Shown one piece after another: positions 16,475 to 24,758 of a DNA stretch of 64,000 nucleotides (positions are counted from its first letter, which is position 1; every line of letters begins with the position of its first letter). The stretch is from contig CAIRMR010000077.1 in assembly GCA_903879715.1 (NCBI GenBank), forward strand, positions 1-64,000. Reading direction: 5' to 3'. The stretch comes from an uncultured Bacteroidales bacterium (lineage in GTDB: Bacteria > Bacteroidota > Bacteroidia > Bacteroidales > UBA4417). Below the pieces are notes generated by a model. That model searched no databases, had not been told where the DNA came from, and worked only from the letters and a program-made list of their open reading frames with translations. Position numbers and translations under genes: made by a program.

Positions 16475-18313
16475 ATGTGCGGAATTGTTGCATACATTGG
16501 CAAAAAACAAGCTTGTCCGATTTTATTAGGAGGTCTTCACCGGTTGGAATACCGGGGTTACGACAGCGCAGGAGTTGCATTGTTGAACGGGGCATTAAAA
16601 GTTTTCAAAACAAAGGGCAAGGTCTCTGACCTTGATAATTTACTTGAAGGCCTTGATGTTACTGCCACCATTGGTATAGCGCATACCCGCTGGGCTACAC
16701 ACGGCGAGCCTAATGATGTGAATGCGCATCCCCATTATTCATCAAGCGAAAAAATGGCGATTATCCATAATGGTATTATCGAAAATTATAATGTACTGAA
16801 ACAGGAACTCCAGCAGAGAGGTTATGTTTTCAGGAGTGATACGGATACAGAGGTACTGATGTACCTGATTGAAGATATTATGGCACACGAAAAACAGGCA
16901 CTTGCCGAAGCTGTTCGTATTGCTCTTACCCAGGTTACCGGGGCTTATGCAATCGTAATTATTTCGCAGGATGAACCTGATTTACTGATAGCCGCCCGTA
17001 AAGGCAGTCCTATGGTTGTTGGAATTGGTGAAGGTGAGTTTTTCATTGCTTCCGATGCAGCTCCCATTGTAGAATACACCCGACAGGTTGTATACCCCGG
17101 CGACGAAGAAGTTATTTCGATCAGCCTGGCCGAAGGCCTGAAAATCCGTACCATTGCCGATATTGAAAAAACACCCTATGTTCAAACGCTGGAAGTTAAC
17201 CTTAGCGCTCTCGAAAAAGGTGGCTTCGATCATTTTATGTTAAAGGAAATTTACGAGCAGTCGCGTACCGTAAAAGACAGCATGCGTGGCCGTTTGCATA
17301 TGGACCAGGGAATAATCGTTCTGGGAGGCATACAGGATTACCTGCGTAAGTTCCTGGCGGCACGGCGCATCATAATTGTAGGTTGCGGAACCTCGTGGCA
17401 TGCAGGTATAGTAGGGGAGTATTTAATTGAAGAACTGGCCCGCATTCCGGTAGAAGTGGAATATGCTTCCGAATTCCGTTACCGTAACCCGCTTATTTAC
17501 GAAGACGATATTGTAATTGCTATTTCGCAATCGGGAGAAACTGCCGATACGCTGGCCGCTATTGAAATGGCTAAATCGAAAGGCGCAACCATTATCGGGA
17601 TTTGTAATGTTGTAGGCTCATCCATTGCACGGGCTACTCATGCCGGTTCATACACCCATGCCGGACCTGAAATCGGCGTTGCATCAACCAAAGCATTTAC
17701 TTCGCAGGTTACCATACTTACTCTTCTGGCACTTATGCTTGCCGAGAAGAAAGGAACCATATCAGCGTCACGGTATTACCGGATGTTGCATGAGTTTAAC
17801 TCAATACCTGAGAAAATTGAAAAAACACTCCTTTGTAACGATCAGGTAAAGGAAATAGCGAAAGTATTCAGTAAGGCAACCAATGCGTTATACCTGGGCC
17901 GTGGAATTAACTTCCCGATTGCCCTGGAAGGATCACTGAAACTGAAAGAAATATCCTATATCCATGCCGAAGGCTATCCGGCCGCCGAAATGAAACATGG
18001 ACCAATTGCGCTGATAGATGAAGAAATGCCTGTGGTTGTTATCGCTACGCGCAAAGGTCAGTACGAAAAGGTTGTCAGCAATATTATGGAAGTTAAAGCC
18101 CGCAAGGGTAAAATCATTGCCATTGTTTCGGAAGGAGATGAAGATGTGCGCGCATTAGCTGATTACTGCATCGAAATCCCTGAATGCGATGAGATGCTGG
18201 TTCCTCTGTTGGCTACCATTCCTCTGCAGCTTTTATCCTATCATATTGCGCTGCTACGCGGATGCAATGTGGATCAGCCGAGGAACCTGGCGAAATCGGT
18301 GACGGTGGAGTAA
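16475..18313 (+). CDS. glmS: Glutamine--fructose-6-phosphate aminotransferase (isomerizing)
   Basis: A 612-residue cytoplasmic enzyme making glucosamine-6-phosphate from fructose-6-phosphate and glutamine, the first step to UDP-GlcNAc. The N-terminal glutaminase begins CGIVAYIG with the nucleophile Cys2 exposed after Met removal. Residues about 290 onward hold two SIS sugar-isomerase domains (VGCGTSWHAG, SQSGETADTL, then GRGINFPIALEGSLKLKE and AAEMKHGPIALI). The C terminus RNLAKSVTVE is the conserved tail. Full length. It has its own promoter and is followed by a terminator, and lies downstream of the starch-synthase-like and DUF4270 genes. Confidence 0.97.
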   Translation: MCGIVAYIGKKQACPILLGGLHRLEYRGYDSAGVALLNGALKVFKTKGKVSDLDNLLEGLDVTATIGIAHTRWATHGEPNDVNAHPHYSSSEKMAIIHNGIIENYNVLKQELQQRGYVFRSDTDTEVLMYLIEDIMAHEKQALAEAVRIALTQVTGAYAIVIISQDEPDLLIAARKGSPMVVGIGEGEFFIASDAAPIVEYTRQVVYPGDEEVISISLAEGLKIRTIADIEKTPYVQTLEVNLSALEKGGFDHFMLKEIYEQSRTVKDSMRGRLHMDQGIIVLGGIQDYLRKFLAARRIIIVGCGTSWHAGIVGEYLIEELARIPVEVEYASEFRYRNPLIYEDDIVIAISQSGETADTLAAIEMAKSKGATIIGICNVVGSSIARATHAGSYTHAGPEIGVASTKAFTSQVTILTLLALMLAEKKGTISASRYYRMLHEFNSIPEKIEKTLLCNDQVKEIAKVFSKATNALYLGRGINFPIALEGSLKLKEISYIHAEGYPAAEMKHGPIALIDEEMPVVVIATRKGQYEKVVSNIMEVKARKGKIIAIVSEGDEDVRALADYCIEIPECDEMLVPLLATIPLQLLSYHIALLRGCNVDQPRNLAKSVTVE

Positions 18314-18361
18314 AAACGGGTTTTAACTAATAGAAATACAAACACATAGTTTTATATTTTC

Positions 18362-18389
18362 AAGGGTCGGCATTGTCTGACCCTTTTTT
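18362..18389 (+). terminator. Terminator of glmS
   Basis: AAGGGTC (18362-18368) pairs with GACCCTT (18379-18385) and is followed by TTTT. Confidence 0.8.
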
Positions 18390-18497
18390 ATTGATGCAAA
18401 GTTTAGCTGTGATAACCTGGTTCATGCTTTTCCTTCAGATGTTCTGGGAAAACAACCCAATATACTGATTTGCATACATTGTTGTGGTTAGAATTAG

Positions 18498-18505
18498 TAT
18501 GTTTG
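18498..18505 (+). promoter_or_regulatory. -7 box for the barrel/ABC/LolA-like cluster
   Basis: TATGTTTG matches TAnnTTTG, 75 bp before the start codon at 18580. Confidence 0.5.
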
Positions 18506-18579
18506 CATCTTAGCAAGGGATGATATTTCAAATCATGGGTTAGGAAGCTTATGAGATAAGAAGTTTTATTTCTTTATAT

Positions 18580-19722
18580 ATGAAAAGTATAAACGGCATT
18601 TCAATATTCATTTTTTGTCTCTGCCTTACACTGAAATCTCAGGCAGGCGATACCCTTGTTGTTAAAGGCCAGGCTTCGGGCTGGATCAATCTGAATCCAA
18701 CAATAGATATGCCGGTTTGGGTAGGAGCAAGGTATATTCCAACCTTAAATTATAAGATTGAATTGCCGGAAAGCCGTCTTTTAGATCTTGAAGCATCAGC
18801 TAATTTAAGCGGGAATGCAGGTTTTCATTCTTTCGATTCTGTCGACTCTGATGCCTCGCTGAAAGCATATCGGATGTGGGCAAGGTATTCCACAAGCCAG
18901 TTTGAGTTACGGATCGGGCTTCAGAAAATCAATTTTGGATCGGCAGCCATGCTGCGCCCGCTGATGTGGTTCGACCAGCTCGATCCGCGCGATCCGTTGC
19001 AGATTACTAACGGAGTGTGGGGCTTACTTGGAAGGTATTATTTCCTGAACAATACCAATATCTGGCTTTGGGGATTGTATGGCAACAAAGAGACTAAAAC
19101 CTGGGAGCTGGCAAATACCTCGTCAAAAACTCCGGAATTTGGCGGAAGAATCCAGGTTCCTTTATTAAAAGGCGACGCCGCTTTTAGCTGCCATTTCCGG
19201 CAAGCAGATACTAGATTGTTATCCGATTCAATCAACGGCAGTATAAAAACACCCGAGCAACGCATCGGTCTGGATGGGAAATGGGATGTCGGTCCTGGTA
19301 TCTGGTTCGAAAGTGCATGGATACATAAATCCATCAATTCCGGTTTAGCCACCAACCAGGAAATTTTTACGGTAGGAACTGATTACACTTTTGGCATTGG
19401 TAACGGACTAAATACGGTTTTTGAGCATATGGTTTATGGCCTTGGTGAAGATGCATTTGACTTCAATGGTCGGTTATCCTTTTCGGGATTGAGTCTTTCC
19501 TATCCATTAAATATCAGCAACCAACTCAGCACCGTATTTTATCACGACTGGACAAATAAAACCTTTTATAACTTTGTTAACTGGAAACACCAGTTCAGCA
19601 AGCTCGACCTGTACTTTATGGCGTACTGGAATCCTGAAGATTACCGGATGCCGCTTCAGAACGCAAAAAATATAATTACTGCCGGGAAAGGAATTCAGAT
19701 TATGATGGTTTTTAATCACTGA
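18580..19722 (+). CDS. Outer-membrane beta-barrel protein
   Basis: A 380-residue protein with a cleavable signal peptide (FIFCLCLTLKSQAG) and then alternating-hydrophobicity strands rich in W, Y, F and G, such as SGWINLNP, KAYRMWARYSTSQFELRIGLQKINFGSA, GLLGRYYF and NIWLWGLYGN, ending in a hydrophobic-aromatic residue pattern (IQIMMVFNH). This is how a porin or alginate-export-like barrel looks, but I do not recognise a named family with certainty. It heads a same-strand set with a LolD-like ATPase, two permeases and a LolA-like protein, so it may be the outer-membrane exit or acceptor of that system. Confidence 0.65.
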   Translation: MKSINGISIFIFCLCLTLKSQAGDTLVVKGQASGWINLNPTIDMPVWVGARYIPTLNYKIELPESRLLDLEASANLSGNAGFHSFDSVDSDASLKAYRMWARYSTSQFELRIGLQKINFGSAAMLRPLMWFDQLDPRDPLQITNGVWGLLGRYYFLNNTNIWLWGLYGNKETKTWELANTSSKTPEFGGRIQVPLLKGDAAFSCHFRQADTRLLSDSINGSIKTPEQRIGLDGKWDVGPGIWFESAWIHKSINSGLATNQEIFTVGTDYTFGIGNGLNTVFEHMVYGLGEDAFDFNGRLSFSGLSLSYPLNISNQLSTVFYHDWTNKTFYNFVNWKHQFSKLDLYFMAYWNPEDYRMPLQNAKNIITAGKGIQIMMVFNH

Positions 19723-19766
19723 GAAAATAGAAAATAGAAAATAGAAAATAGAAAACAGAAAATAGG
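19723..19766 (+). repeat. Tandem AAAATAG repeat
   Basis: Four exact 7-bp units plus two degenerate ones start right after the barrel gene's stop codon. No inverted partner was found nearby. Confidence 0.8.
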
Positions 19767-19857
19767 GAACTGGGGAAAAGAAACCTGCACTTCGGCTTAT
19801 TTCGGGGGTTCGGCTCCGCTCACCCACCTTCAACAACCACCGCTCAGTGCCCGCTAA

Positions 19858-19922
19858 CATGAAACATGAAACAATCAACAAGCAAGCTGGAACAAGCAAG
19901 CTGAAACAAGAAACTTGAAACA
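19858..19922 (+). repeat. ATGAAAC / AACAAGCAAGCTG word repeats
   Basis: ACATGAAACATGAAAC is followed by two AACAAGCAAGCTG units and then GAAAC words, ending 24 bp before the ATPase gene. They lie between genes of one presumed operon. Confidence 0.65.
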
Positions 19923-19945
19923 AACTCTCCTAACCCCTCACACGC

Positions 19946-20671
19946 ATGCAAAACTCCGACATCATTAAAATTGAAAATCTTACCAAACGATTCCATATGG
20001 GGGAAGGTGATTTTACAGCCCTGCGGAATATCAATCTCGCATTTGGTAAAGGTGAATTCACAGGTTTGGTCGGGCCAAGCGGCTCAGGAAAAACCACATT
20101 GCTGAACATTATCGGGTCACTCGATAATCCAACGGAAGGCAAAGCCATTGTACTTGGGAATTCAGTCAGCGAGCTTACACATAAGCAGTCGGCAGTGTTA
20201 CGTAATTTTCATATCGGGTTTATTTTCCAGACCTATAACCTGCTGTCGGTTTATACCGTTTTTGATAATGTGGAATTTGCTTTGCTTCTGCAGAAACATA
20301 CTGTAACAGAGCGGCAAAAAATGGTAATGGAAGCGCTCGATTGGGTTGGCCTTGCCGATAAAGCAAAATCTAAACCTGCACAATTATCCGGCGGCGAGTG
20401 CCAGCGTGTTTCCATTGCCCGTGCCATGGTTAAACGACCTGAAATAGTGCTGGCGGATGAACCTTCGGCTAACCTTGATGCGGCAAACTCCCATCATATC
20501 ATTCAAACCATGAAAAAACTGAACCGGGAACTGAACACTACTTTCATTTTCGCAACGCATGATGAAAAAGTTATGCTGTACCTCGACCGTATCATACACC
20601 TGAAAGATGGTATGGTCGAAAAAGATGAACTGGTGCCGGAATCAAAAACCAAAAGCCATGTTAGCCTTTAA
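19946..20671 (+). CDS. ABC transporter ATP-binding protein, LolD/MacB type
   Basis: A 241-residue ATPase of the LolD/MacB/FtsE branch. The Walker A loop is GPSGSGKT (43-50), the Q-loop lies in FIFQTYNLLSVYTVFDNV, the signature is LSGGE (147-151), Walker B ends in D171/E172, and the switch histidine is in ATHDEK. The sequence GFIFQTYNLL and the short length are typical of ATPases driving FtsX-type mechanotransmission permeases rather than importers. The gene overlaps the next permease start by 14 nt. Confidence 0.92.
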   Translation: MQNSDIIKIENLTKRFHMGEGDFTALRNINLAFGKGEFTGLVGPSGSGKTTLLNIIGSLDNPTEGKAIVLGNSVSELTHKQSAVLRNFHIGFIFQTYNLLSVYTVFDNVEFALLLQKHTVTERQKMVMEALDWVGLADKAKSKPAQLSGGECQRVSIARAMVKRPEIVLADEPSANLDAANSHHIIQTMKKLNRELNTTFIFATHDEKVMLYLDRIIHLKDGMVEKDELVPESKTKSHVSL

Positions 20672-21827
20672 ACTTGCATTTAAAAACCTGATCGGAGCCG
20701 GATTACGCACCTGGCTCAATGTGTCGGTGTTGTCGTTTGCCTTTGTGGTAATCGTTTTCTACAATGGCATGCTTGATGGCTGGAATCGGCAGGGGAGGAG
20801 TGATACCGTTGCCTGGGAAACCGGAAACGGGCAGTACTGGCACCCTTTATACGACCGGTATGATCCGTTTAGTCTTCAGGATGCGCATGCAACCGTAACC
20901 GGAGAAGCCGCTAAACTGGTTAAAGAAAATCAGCTTTTGCCAATGCTGATTACACAGGCTACAGCTTATCCACAGGGACGACTGTTGAATGTTATGCTTA
21001 AAGGCATTGATCCAAACCAGGAAATACTTTCGATTCCTTCCGCTTCGCTCAAGCCACAAAACGGAGAAATTCCAGCCCTGATTGGCAAACGCATGGCTGA
21101 ATCGGCACATCTCAAAAAAGGAGATCATGTTCTTGTCCGCTGGCGCGATGTAAACGGCACTTTTGATGCAAGGGAAGTCCAGGTAGTAGACATATTTAAA
21201 TCAAACGTCCCGACTGTTGATGTAAGCCAGGTATATATTCCCCTTTCTATATTGCAGGAAATGACGGGAATGAAAGATGAAGCCACTTTGCTGGTAGCTT
21301 CCGCAACTCTTAGCAGCACTCAAATTAAAGGATGGACTTTCAAGGATACAAAGTTCCTGTTGAAAGATTTCGATGAAATGATAAATGCAAAAAAAGGAGG
21401 TTCGCGTATTTTATACTTGTTGCTGCTTACCTTAGCCCTGCTGGCTATTTTTGATACGCAGGTATTGTCTGTTTTCCGACGACAGAAAGAAATCGGAACC
21501 TATATCGCACTTGGCATGACACGGTTGCAGGTAATCCGGCTTTTCACCGTCGAAGGAAGTATGCATAGCCTGCTTGCATTAATACTTGGCTCACTGTATG
21601 GGATTCCTTTAATGCTGTTTATCAATAAATATGGTATTCCTATGCCCAAATCCGCTGACCAGGCAGGTGTGGCTATATCCGAAAGGATTTTTCCTTTTTA
21701 CAGCCTCGGAATGCTTGTTTCCACCATTCTGCTGGTAGTAATTTCGGCAACAATCGTAAGTTATTTCCCCACCAGGCGTATCTCGAAAATGAGACCCACC
21801 GATGCGCTTAAAGGCAAAATGCAATGA
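20658..21827 (+). CDS. ABC transporter permease, FtsX/LolCE type (first)
   Basis: A 389-residue permease: one N-terminal membrane helix (LNVSVLSFAFVVIVFY), a periplasmic domain of about 220 residues, then three C-terminal helices (ILYLLLLTLALLAIFDTQVL, LLALILGSLYGIPL, LGMLVSTILLVVISATIV), the 4-TM MacB/LolC topology. The start is the ATG at 20658 (MLAFKLAFKNLIGAG), the usual amphipathic beginning of the family; earlier in-frame starts lie deep inside the ATPase gene. It overlaps both neighbours and is presumably half of a heterodimer with the next permease. Confidence 0.85.
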   Translation: MLAFKLAFKNLIGAGLRTWLNVSVLSFAFVVIVFYNGMLDGWNRQGRSDTVAWETGNGQYWHPLYDRYDPFSLQDAHATVTGEAAKLVKENQLLPMLITQATAYPQGRLLNVMLKGIDPNQEILSIPSASLKPQNGEIPALIGKRMAESAHLKKGDHVLVRWRDVNGTFDAREVQVVDIFKSNVPTVDVSQVYIPLSILQEMTGMKDEATLLVASATLSSTQIKGWTFKDTKFLLKDFDEMINAKKGGSRILYLLLLTLALLAIFDTQVLSVFRRQKEIGTYIALGMTRLQVIRLFTVEGSMHSLLALILGSLYGIPLMLFINKYGIPMPKSADQAGVAISERIFPFYSLGMLVSTILLVVISATIVSYFPTRRISKMRPTDALKGKMQ

Positions 21828-23098
21828 TAAAATTTCTGTTTAAAGGAATTCTGAATGATAAGAGCCGCAGCCTGTTACCGGCCATAGTTGTAGGTTTGGG
21901 CGTTGCGCTTACAGTGTTGCTTCACGGCTGGATTACAGGCGCATTGGGCGACAGTATCGAAATGAACGCCAGTTTCAATTCGGGTCATGTAAAAGTGATG
22001 TCGCGGGCATATGCCAGGGATGACGCTCAAATGCCCAATGACCTGGCATTACTCGGTGCTGATCCTTTAGTCAGTAAATTAAAAAATGATTATCCTGATC
22101 TGGATTGGGTTCGGCGTATCCGCTTTAGTGGTTTAATTGATTTTCCTGATGAAAAAGGCGAAACGCGCGCGCAAGGCCCTGTTATTGGATGGGCAATCGA
22201 TCTGTTTTCTCCTGGTTCAACTGAGATCGTACGCTTCAAACTGCAAGGTGCTATACTCAATGGAAAACTCCCTTCAAAGCCTGGTGAGGCATTAATTACC
22301 AGCGACTTTGCATCGAAATTTAAAGTAAAACCCGGTGATTCATTTACGCTTTTTGGTACTACAATGGATGGGGGAATGGCGTTCAGGAACTTTATCGTAG
22401 CCGGAACGGTCCGCTTTGGCTCAAGCGTTGTGGATCGGGGTGCTGTTATTGCCGATATCACCGATATAAGGAAAGCGCTGGGAATGGAAGACGCTGCCGG
22501 CGAAATACCTGGGTATTTTAAGGATGGAGGTTACAACGATACGAAAGCAACAGCTTTGATGAATGATTTCAATAAAAAGTACCAGGCTGATAAGGATGAA
22601 TATGCTCCTGAAATGATCCGGCTCCGCGACCAGGGCGGTATGGCCGAATACCTCGATATTGCCAATGCCATGGGCGCAATAATGGTTTTCGTATTTGTGA
22701 TGGCAATGTCCATTGTTCTATGGAATGCAGGATTATTAGGTGGCTTGCGCCGTTATAGCGAGTTTGGTATTCGGCTTGCTTTAGGCGAAGAGAAAAAACA
22801 TATTTACCGCACACTTCTCTATGAAGGCCTGCTGATAGGAACAATAGGTTCCGTGGTAGGAACGCTGGTTGGTTTGAGCGCTTCGTATTATCTGCAGGTT
22901 GTAGGTCTCGATATGGGTGACATGATGCAACGATCTACCTTAATGATGCCAACGCTTGTAAGAACGAGGATTACTCCGGCAGCGTTTTACATCGGATTTA
23001 TTCCCGGTGTTTTCTCAATGGTATTGGGAAATGCGCTGGCAGGAATTGCCATTTATAAAAGGAACACAGCACAGTTATTCAAGGAATTGGAGGTTTAA
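21824..23098 (+). CDS. ABC transporter permease, FtsX/LolCE type (second)
   Basis: A 424-residue permease with the same 4-TM plan: a first helix (LLPAIVVGLGVALTVLLHGW), a long periplasmic domain (residues about 40-275), then three helices (AMGAIMVFVFVMAMSIVLWN, LLIGTIGSVVGTLVGLSASY, IGFIPGVFSMVLGNALAGIA). It differs clearly in sequence from the first permease, so the two are likely a LolC/LolE-like heterodimer. The start codon overlaps the previous stop (ATGA), indicating translational coupling. Confidence 0.85.
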   Translation: MIKFLFKGILNDKSRSLLPAIVVGLGVALTVLLHGWITGALGDSIEMNASFNSGHVKVMSRAYARDDAQMPNDLALLGADPLVSKLKNDYPDLDWVRRIRFSGLIDFPDEKGETRAQGPVIGWAIDLFSPGSTEIVRFKLQGAILNGKLPSKPGEALITSDFASKFKVKPGDSFTLFGTTMDGGMAFRNFIVAGTVRFGSSVVDRGAVIADITDIRKALGMEDAAGEIPGYFKDGGYNDTKATALMNDFNKKYQADKDEYAPEMIRLRDQGGMAEYLDIANAMGAIMVFVFVMAMSIVLWNAGLLGGLRRYSEFGIRLALGEEKKHIYRTLLYEGLLIGTIGSVVGTLVGLSASYYLQVVGLDMGDMMQRSTLMMPTLVRTRITPAAFYIGFIPGVFSMVLGNALAGIAIYKRNTAQLFKELEV

Positions 23099-23100
23099 TT

Positions 23101-23174
23101 CTTTGCGTTCTTGGCATAACCCTGGCGCCTTTGCGGTTATTTTTTAACGCTAAGACGCAAAGGAAGCGCAAAGA
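23101..23174. repeat. Inverted CTTTGCG/CGCAAAG word repeat
   Basis: CTTTGCGTTCTTGGC and GCGCCTTTGCGG (23101-23136) face CGCTAAGACGCAAAGG and AAGCGCAAAG (23147-23174). The inner CCTTTGCG/CGCAAAGG pair makes a stable hairpin between the second permease and the LolA-like gene and may attenuate or process the transcript. Confidence 0.7.
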
Positions 23175-23221
23175 AAGAAGGTTAGTTGAATGTGAGGATT
23201 GAATATAAAATATATATACTA

Positions 23222-23956
23222 ATGAAAAAACATAGCTTAATAATAATAGCATTCCTATTCAGTATCCATGGCTTTGCCCAGGATGCAAAAACCATTCTCG
23301 ACAAAGTGGACCGCAACATGTCCTCAAAAAACAGGATTGTGGAATCCTCCATGACCATTCACGGGAAGCGCAGCAGCCGGACGCTGACTTCCAAAACCTG
23401 GTCCGAAGGATTTGAAAAATCGTTTTCGCAATACCTTTCTCCGGCAGCCGATAAAGGGACAAAGATGCTTAAACTGGAAGGACAGCTCTGGATTTATTCC
23501 CCATCTACAGATCGTATTATCCAGATCTCGGGCCACCTGCTCAGGCAATCGGTGATGGGAAGCGACCTTTCGTACGAAGATATGATGGAGGATCGCAAGC
23601 TTAACGATGTATACAATGCCAAAGTGATCAGGGAAGAAAAACTGAATGACCGGAATACTTTCCTGATGCAACTTACTGCTAAAGTGGAAAATATTGCGTA
23701 TTATTCTCAGAAGATTTGGATAGATACCGAACGTTTTATCCCTTTGCAGCAGGAACTTTATGCAAAAAGCGGGCAACTGCTGAAACGTACGGAGCTAAAG
23801 GATGTAAAACAAATACAGGGACGCTGGTTTCCGACAACCATTGTTTATAAGGATATGCTTAAGCAAGGGAATGGAACAGAATTTAGGATGAATTCTATTC
23901 TTTTCGATCAGAAAATTCCCGAGTATATTTTCTCAAAGGCGGCATTAAAACAATAG
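23222..23956 (+). CDS. LolA-like outer-membrane lipoprotein-sorting protein
   Basis: A 244-residue periplasmic protein: signal peptide MKKHSLIIIAFLFSIHGFAQ, then the pattern of the LolA-like family usually annotated as outer membrane lipoprotein-sorting protein. It has an N-terminal DAKTILDKVDRNM helix, an SSMTIHGKRSSRTLTSKTW strand, YLSPAADKGTKMLKLEGQLWIYSPSTDRIIQI and a C-terminal NSILFDQKIPEYIFSKAAL. The fold is an open beta barrel with a hydrophobic cavity that can carry acyl chains. With the LolD-like ATPase and two permeases it suggests extraction of a lipidated cargo from the inner membrane. The start is the ATG before the signal peptide, not the upstream TTG. Confidence 0.85.
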   Translation: MKKHSLIIIAFLFSIHGFAQDAKTILDKVDRNMSSKNRIVESSMTIHGKRSSRTLTSKTWSEGFEKSFSQYLSPAADKGTKMLKLEGQLWIYSPSTDRIIQISGHLLRQSVMGSDLSYEDMMEDRKLNDVYNAKVIREEKLNDRNTFLMQLTAKVENIAYYSQKIWIDTERFIPLQQELYAKSGQLLKRTELKDVKQIQGRWFPTTIVYKDMLKQGNGTEFRMNSILFDQKIPEYIFSKAALKQ

Positions 23957-24054
23957 TTTCCAATGGTGAATTCTTATTTCGCCGGCTATTAGTCAACACA
24001 GTGGAATAAGCCTGATTTAAACTCTTGGCAGCTATGCTTGACGGGTAACACGTT

Positions 24055-24747
24055 CTATTTTTTGAAGTCGACAATTTTGTTAAGATATTCTATTACTCTG
24101 ATTAAATCAGATTCGTTGCTTACGCCCAGATTCGCTTTTTTCAGGGCCTGCTTACATTCGGCTTTGTATGAACCTAACGAGGCAAATAAACTGCTTTTCC
24201 GTGGCTTAACAGCAATTAGCTGAGTATTGTTGATTGTGATAAAATAGAAATAATCATTAATGAATTCATTAGAGCTCTGGCTGTCAGATACTTTCCATTG
24301 AGCATAAAGTGTGAGGGGACCCTCCGAAAGTACTTCTAAAAAGGTAAAAACCGAATCTGTATCGTACCAGCGTTTCACTTTTATCTTTTCAAAATAACTG
24401 TTGCCGATTACCTTTCCGGAGTTCAGCTGAACTTTCTCAACGATTTCATCATTTAAAATCAGCTGCTGGTTTGTATTCTTTTTCAGCCAGATAAACTTAT
24501 CCAGAAAGCCATTGTATCGTAACCATTCGCCGGTAACAGTTCTTCCATCTTCCAGCGTTACTATGGCTTCGTACCAGTCACGCGACTGGTATTGCTTATT
24601 ATTCAATGGCTGACTTAAAACATATCCTGATAATTTTTCTTCCAGCGATTTTGTTAAAACCTTGTTCTCGCAATCATAGCTTTGCTGGCCAATTAACCTG
24701 GCCGACAAGCTCAGAATAAGGATTAAGATTGAGGTACTTTTTAACAT
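24055..24747 (-). CDS. Hypothetical secreted protein
   Basis: A 230-residue protein with a signal peptide (TSILILILSLSARLIGQ). I do not recognise the family. The middle is beta-rich (WYEAIVTLEDGRTVTGEWLRY, QLILNDEIVEKVQL), and the C-terminal part includes CKQALKKANLGVSNESDLIRVIEYLNKI, predicted helical. It is the last gene of a four-gene minus-strand operon (11 nt after the MG2-like gene) led by a TonB-dependent receptor, so an envelope function is likely. Confidence 0.6.
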   Translation of the reverse strand: MLKSTSILILILSLSARLIGQQSYDCENKVLTKSLEEKLSGYVLSQPLNNKQYQSRDWYEAIVTLEDGRTVTGEWLRYNGFLDKFIWLKKNTNQQLILNDEIVEKVQLNSGKVIGNSYFEKIKVKRWYDTDSVFTFLEVLSEGPLTLYAQWKVSDSQSSNEFINDYFYFITINNTQLIAVKPRKSSLFASLGSYKAECKQALKKANLGVSNESDLIRVIEYLNKIVDFKK

Positions 24748-24758
24748 AAAATTTGTGT

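Noticed and set aside
16216..16503. 95-codon minus-strand frame upstream of glmS
   Set aside because: It overlaps the glmS start and promoter, and shows no signal or domain.
19723..19945. Repeats between the barrel and ATPase genes as an operon end
   Set aside because: No stem with a T tract and no clear new promoter were seen, so the genes are still treated as one functional cluster, although separate transcripts remain possible.
23186..23221. TTG start of the LolA-like protein
   Set aside because: It would add 12 residues before a normal signal peptide; the ATG at 23222 fits.
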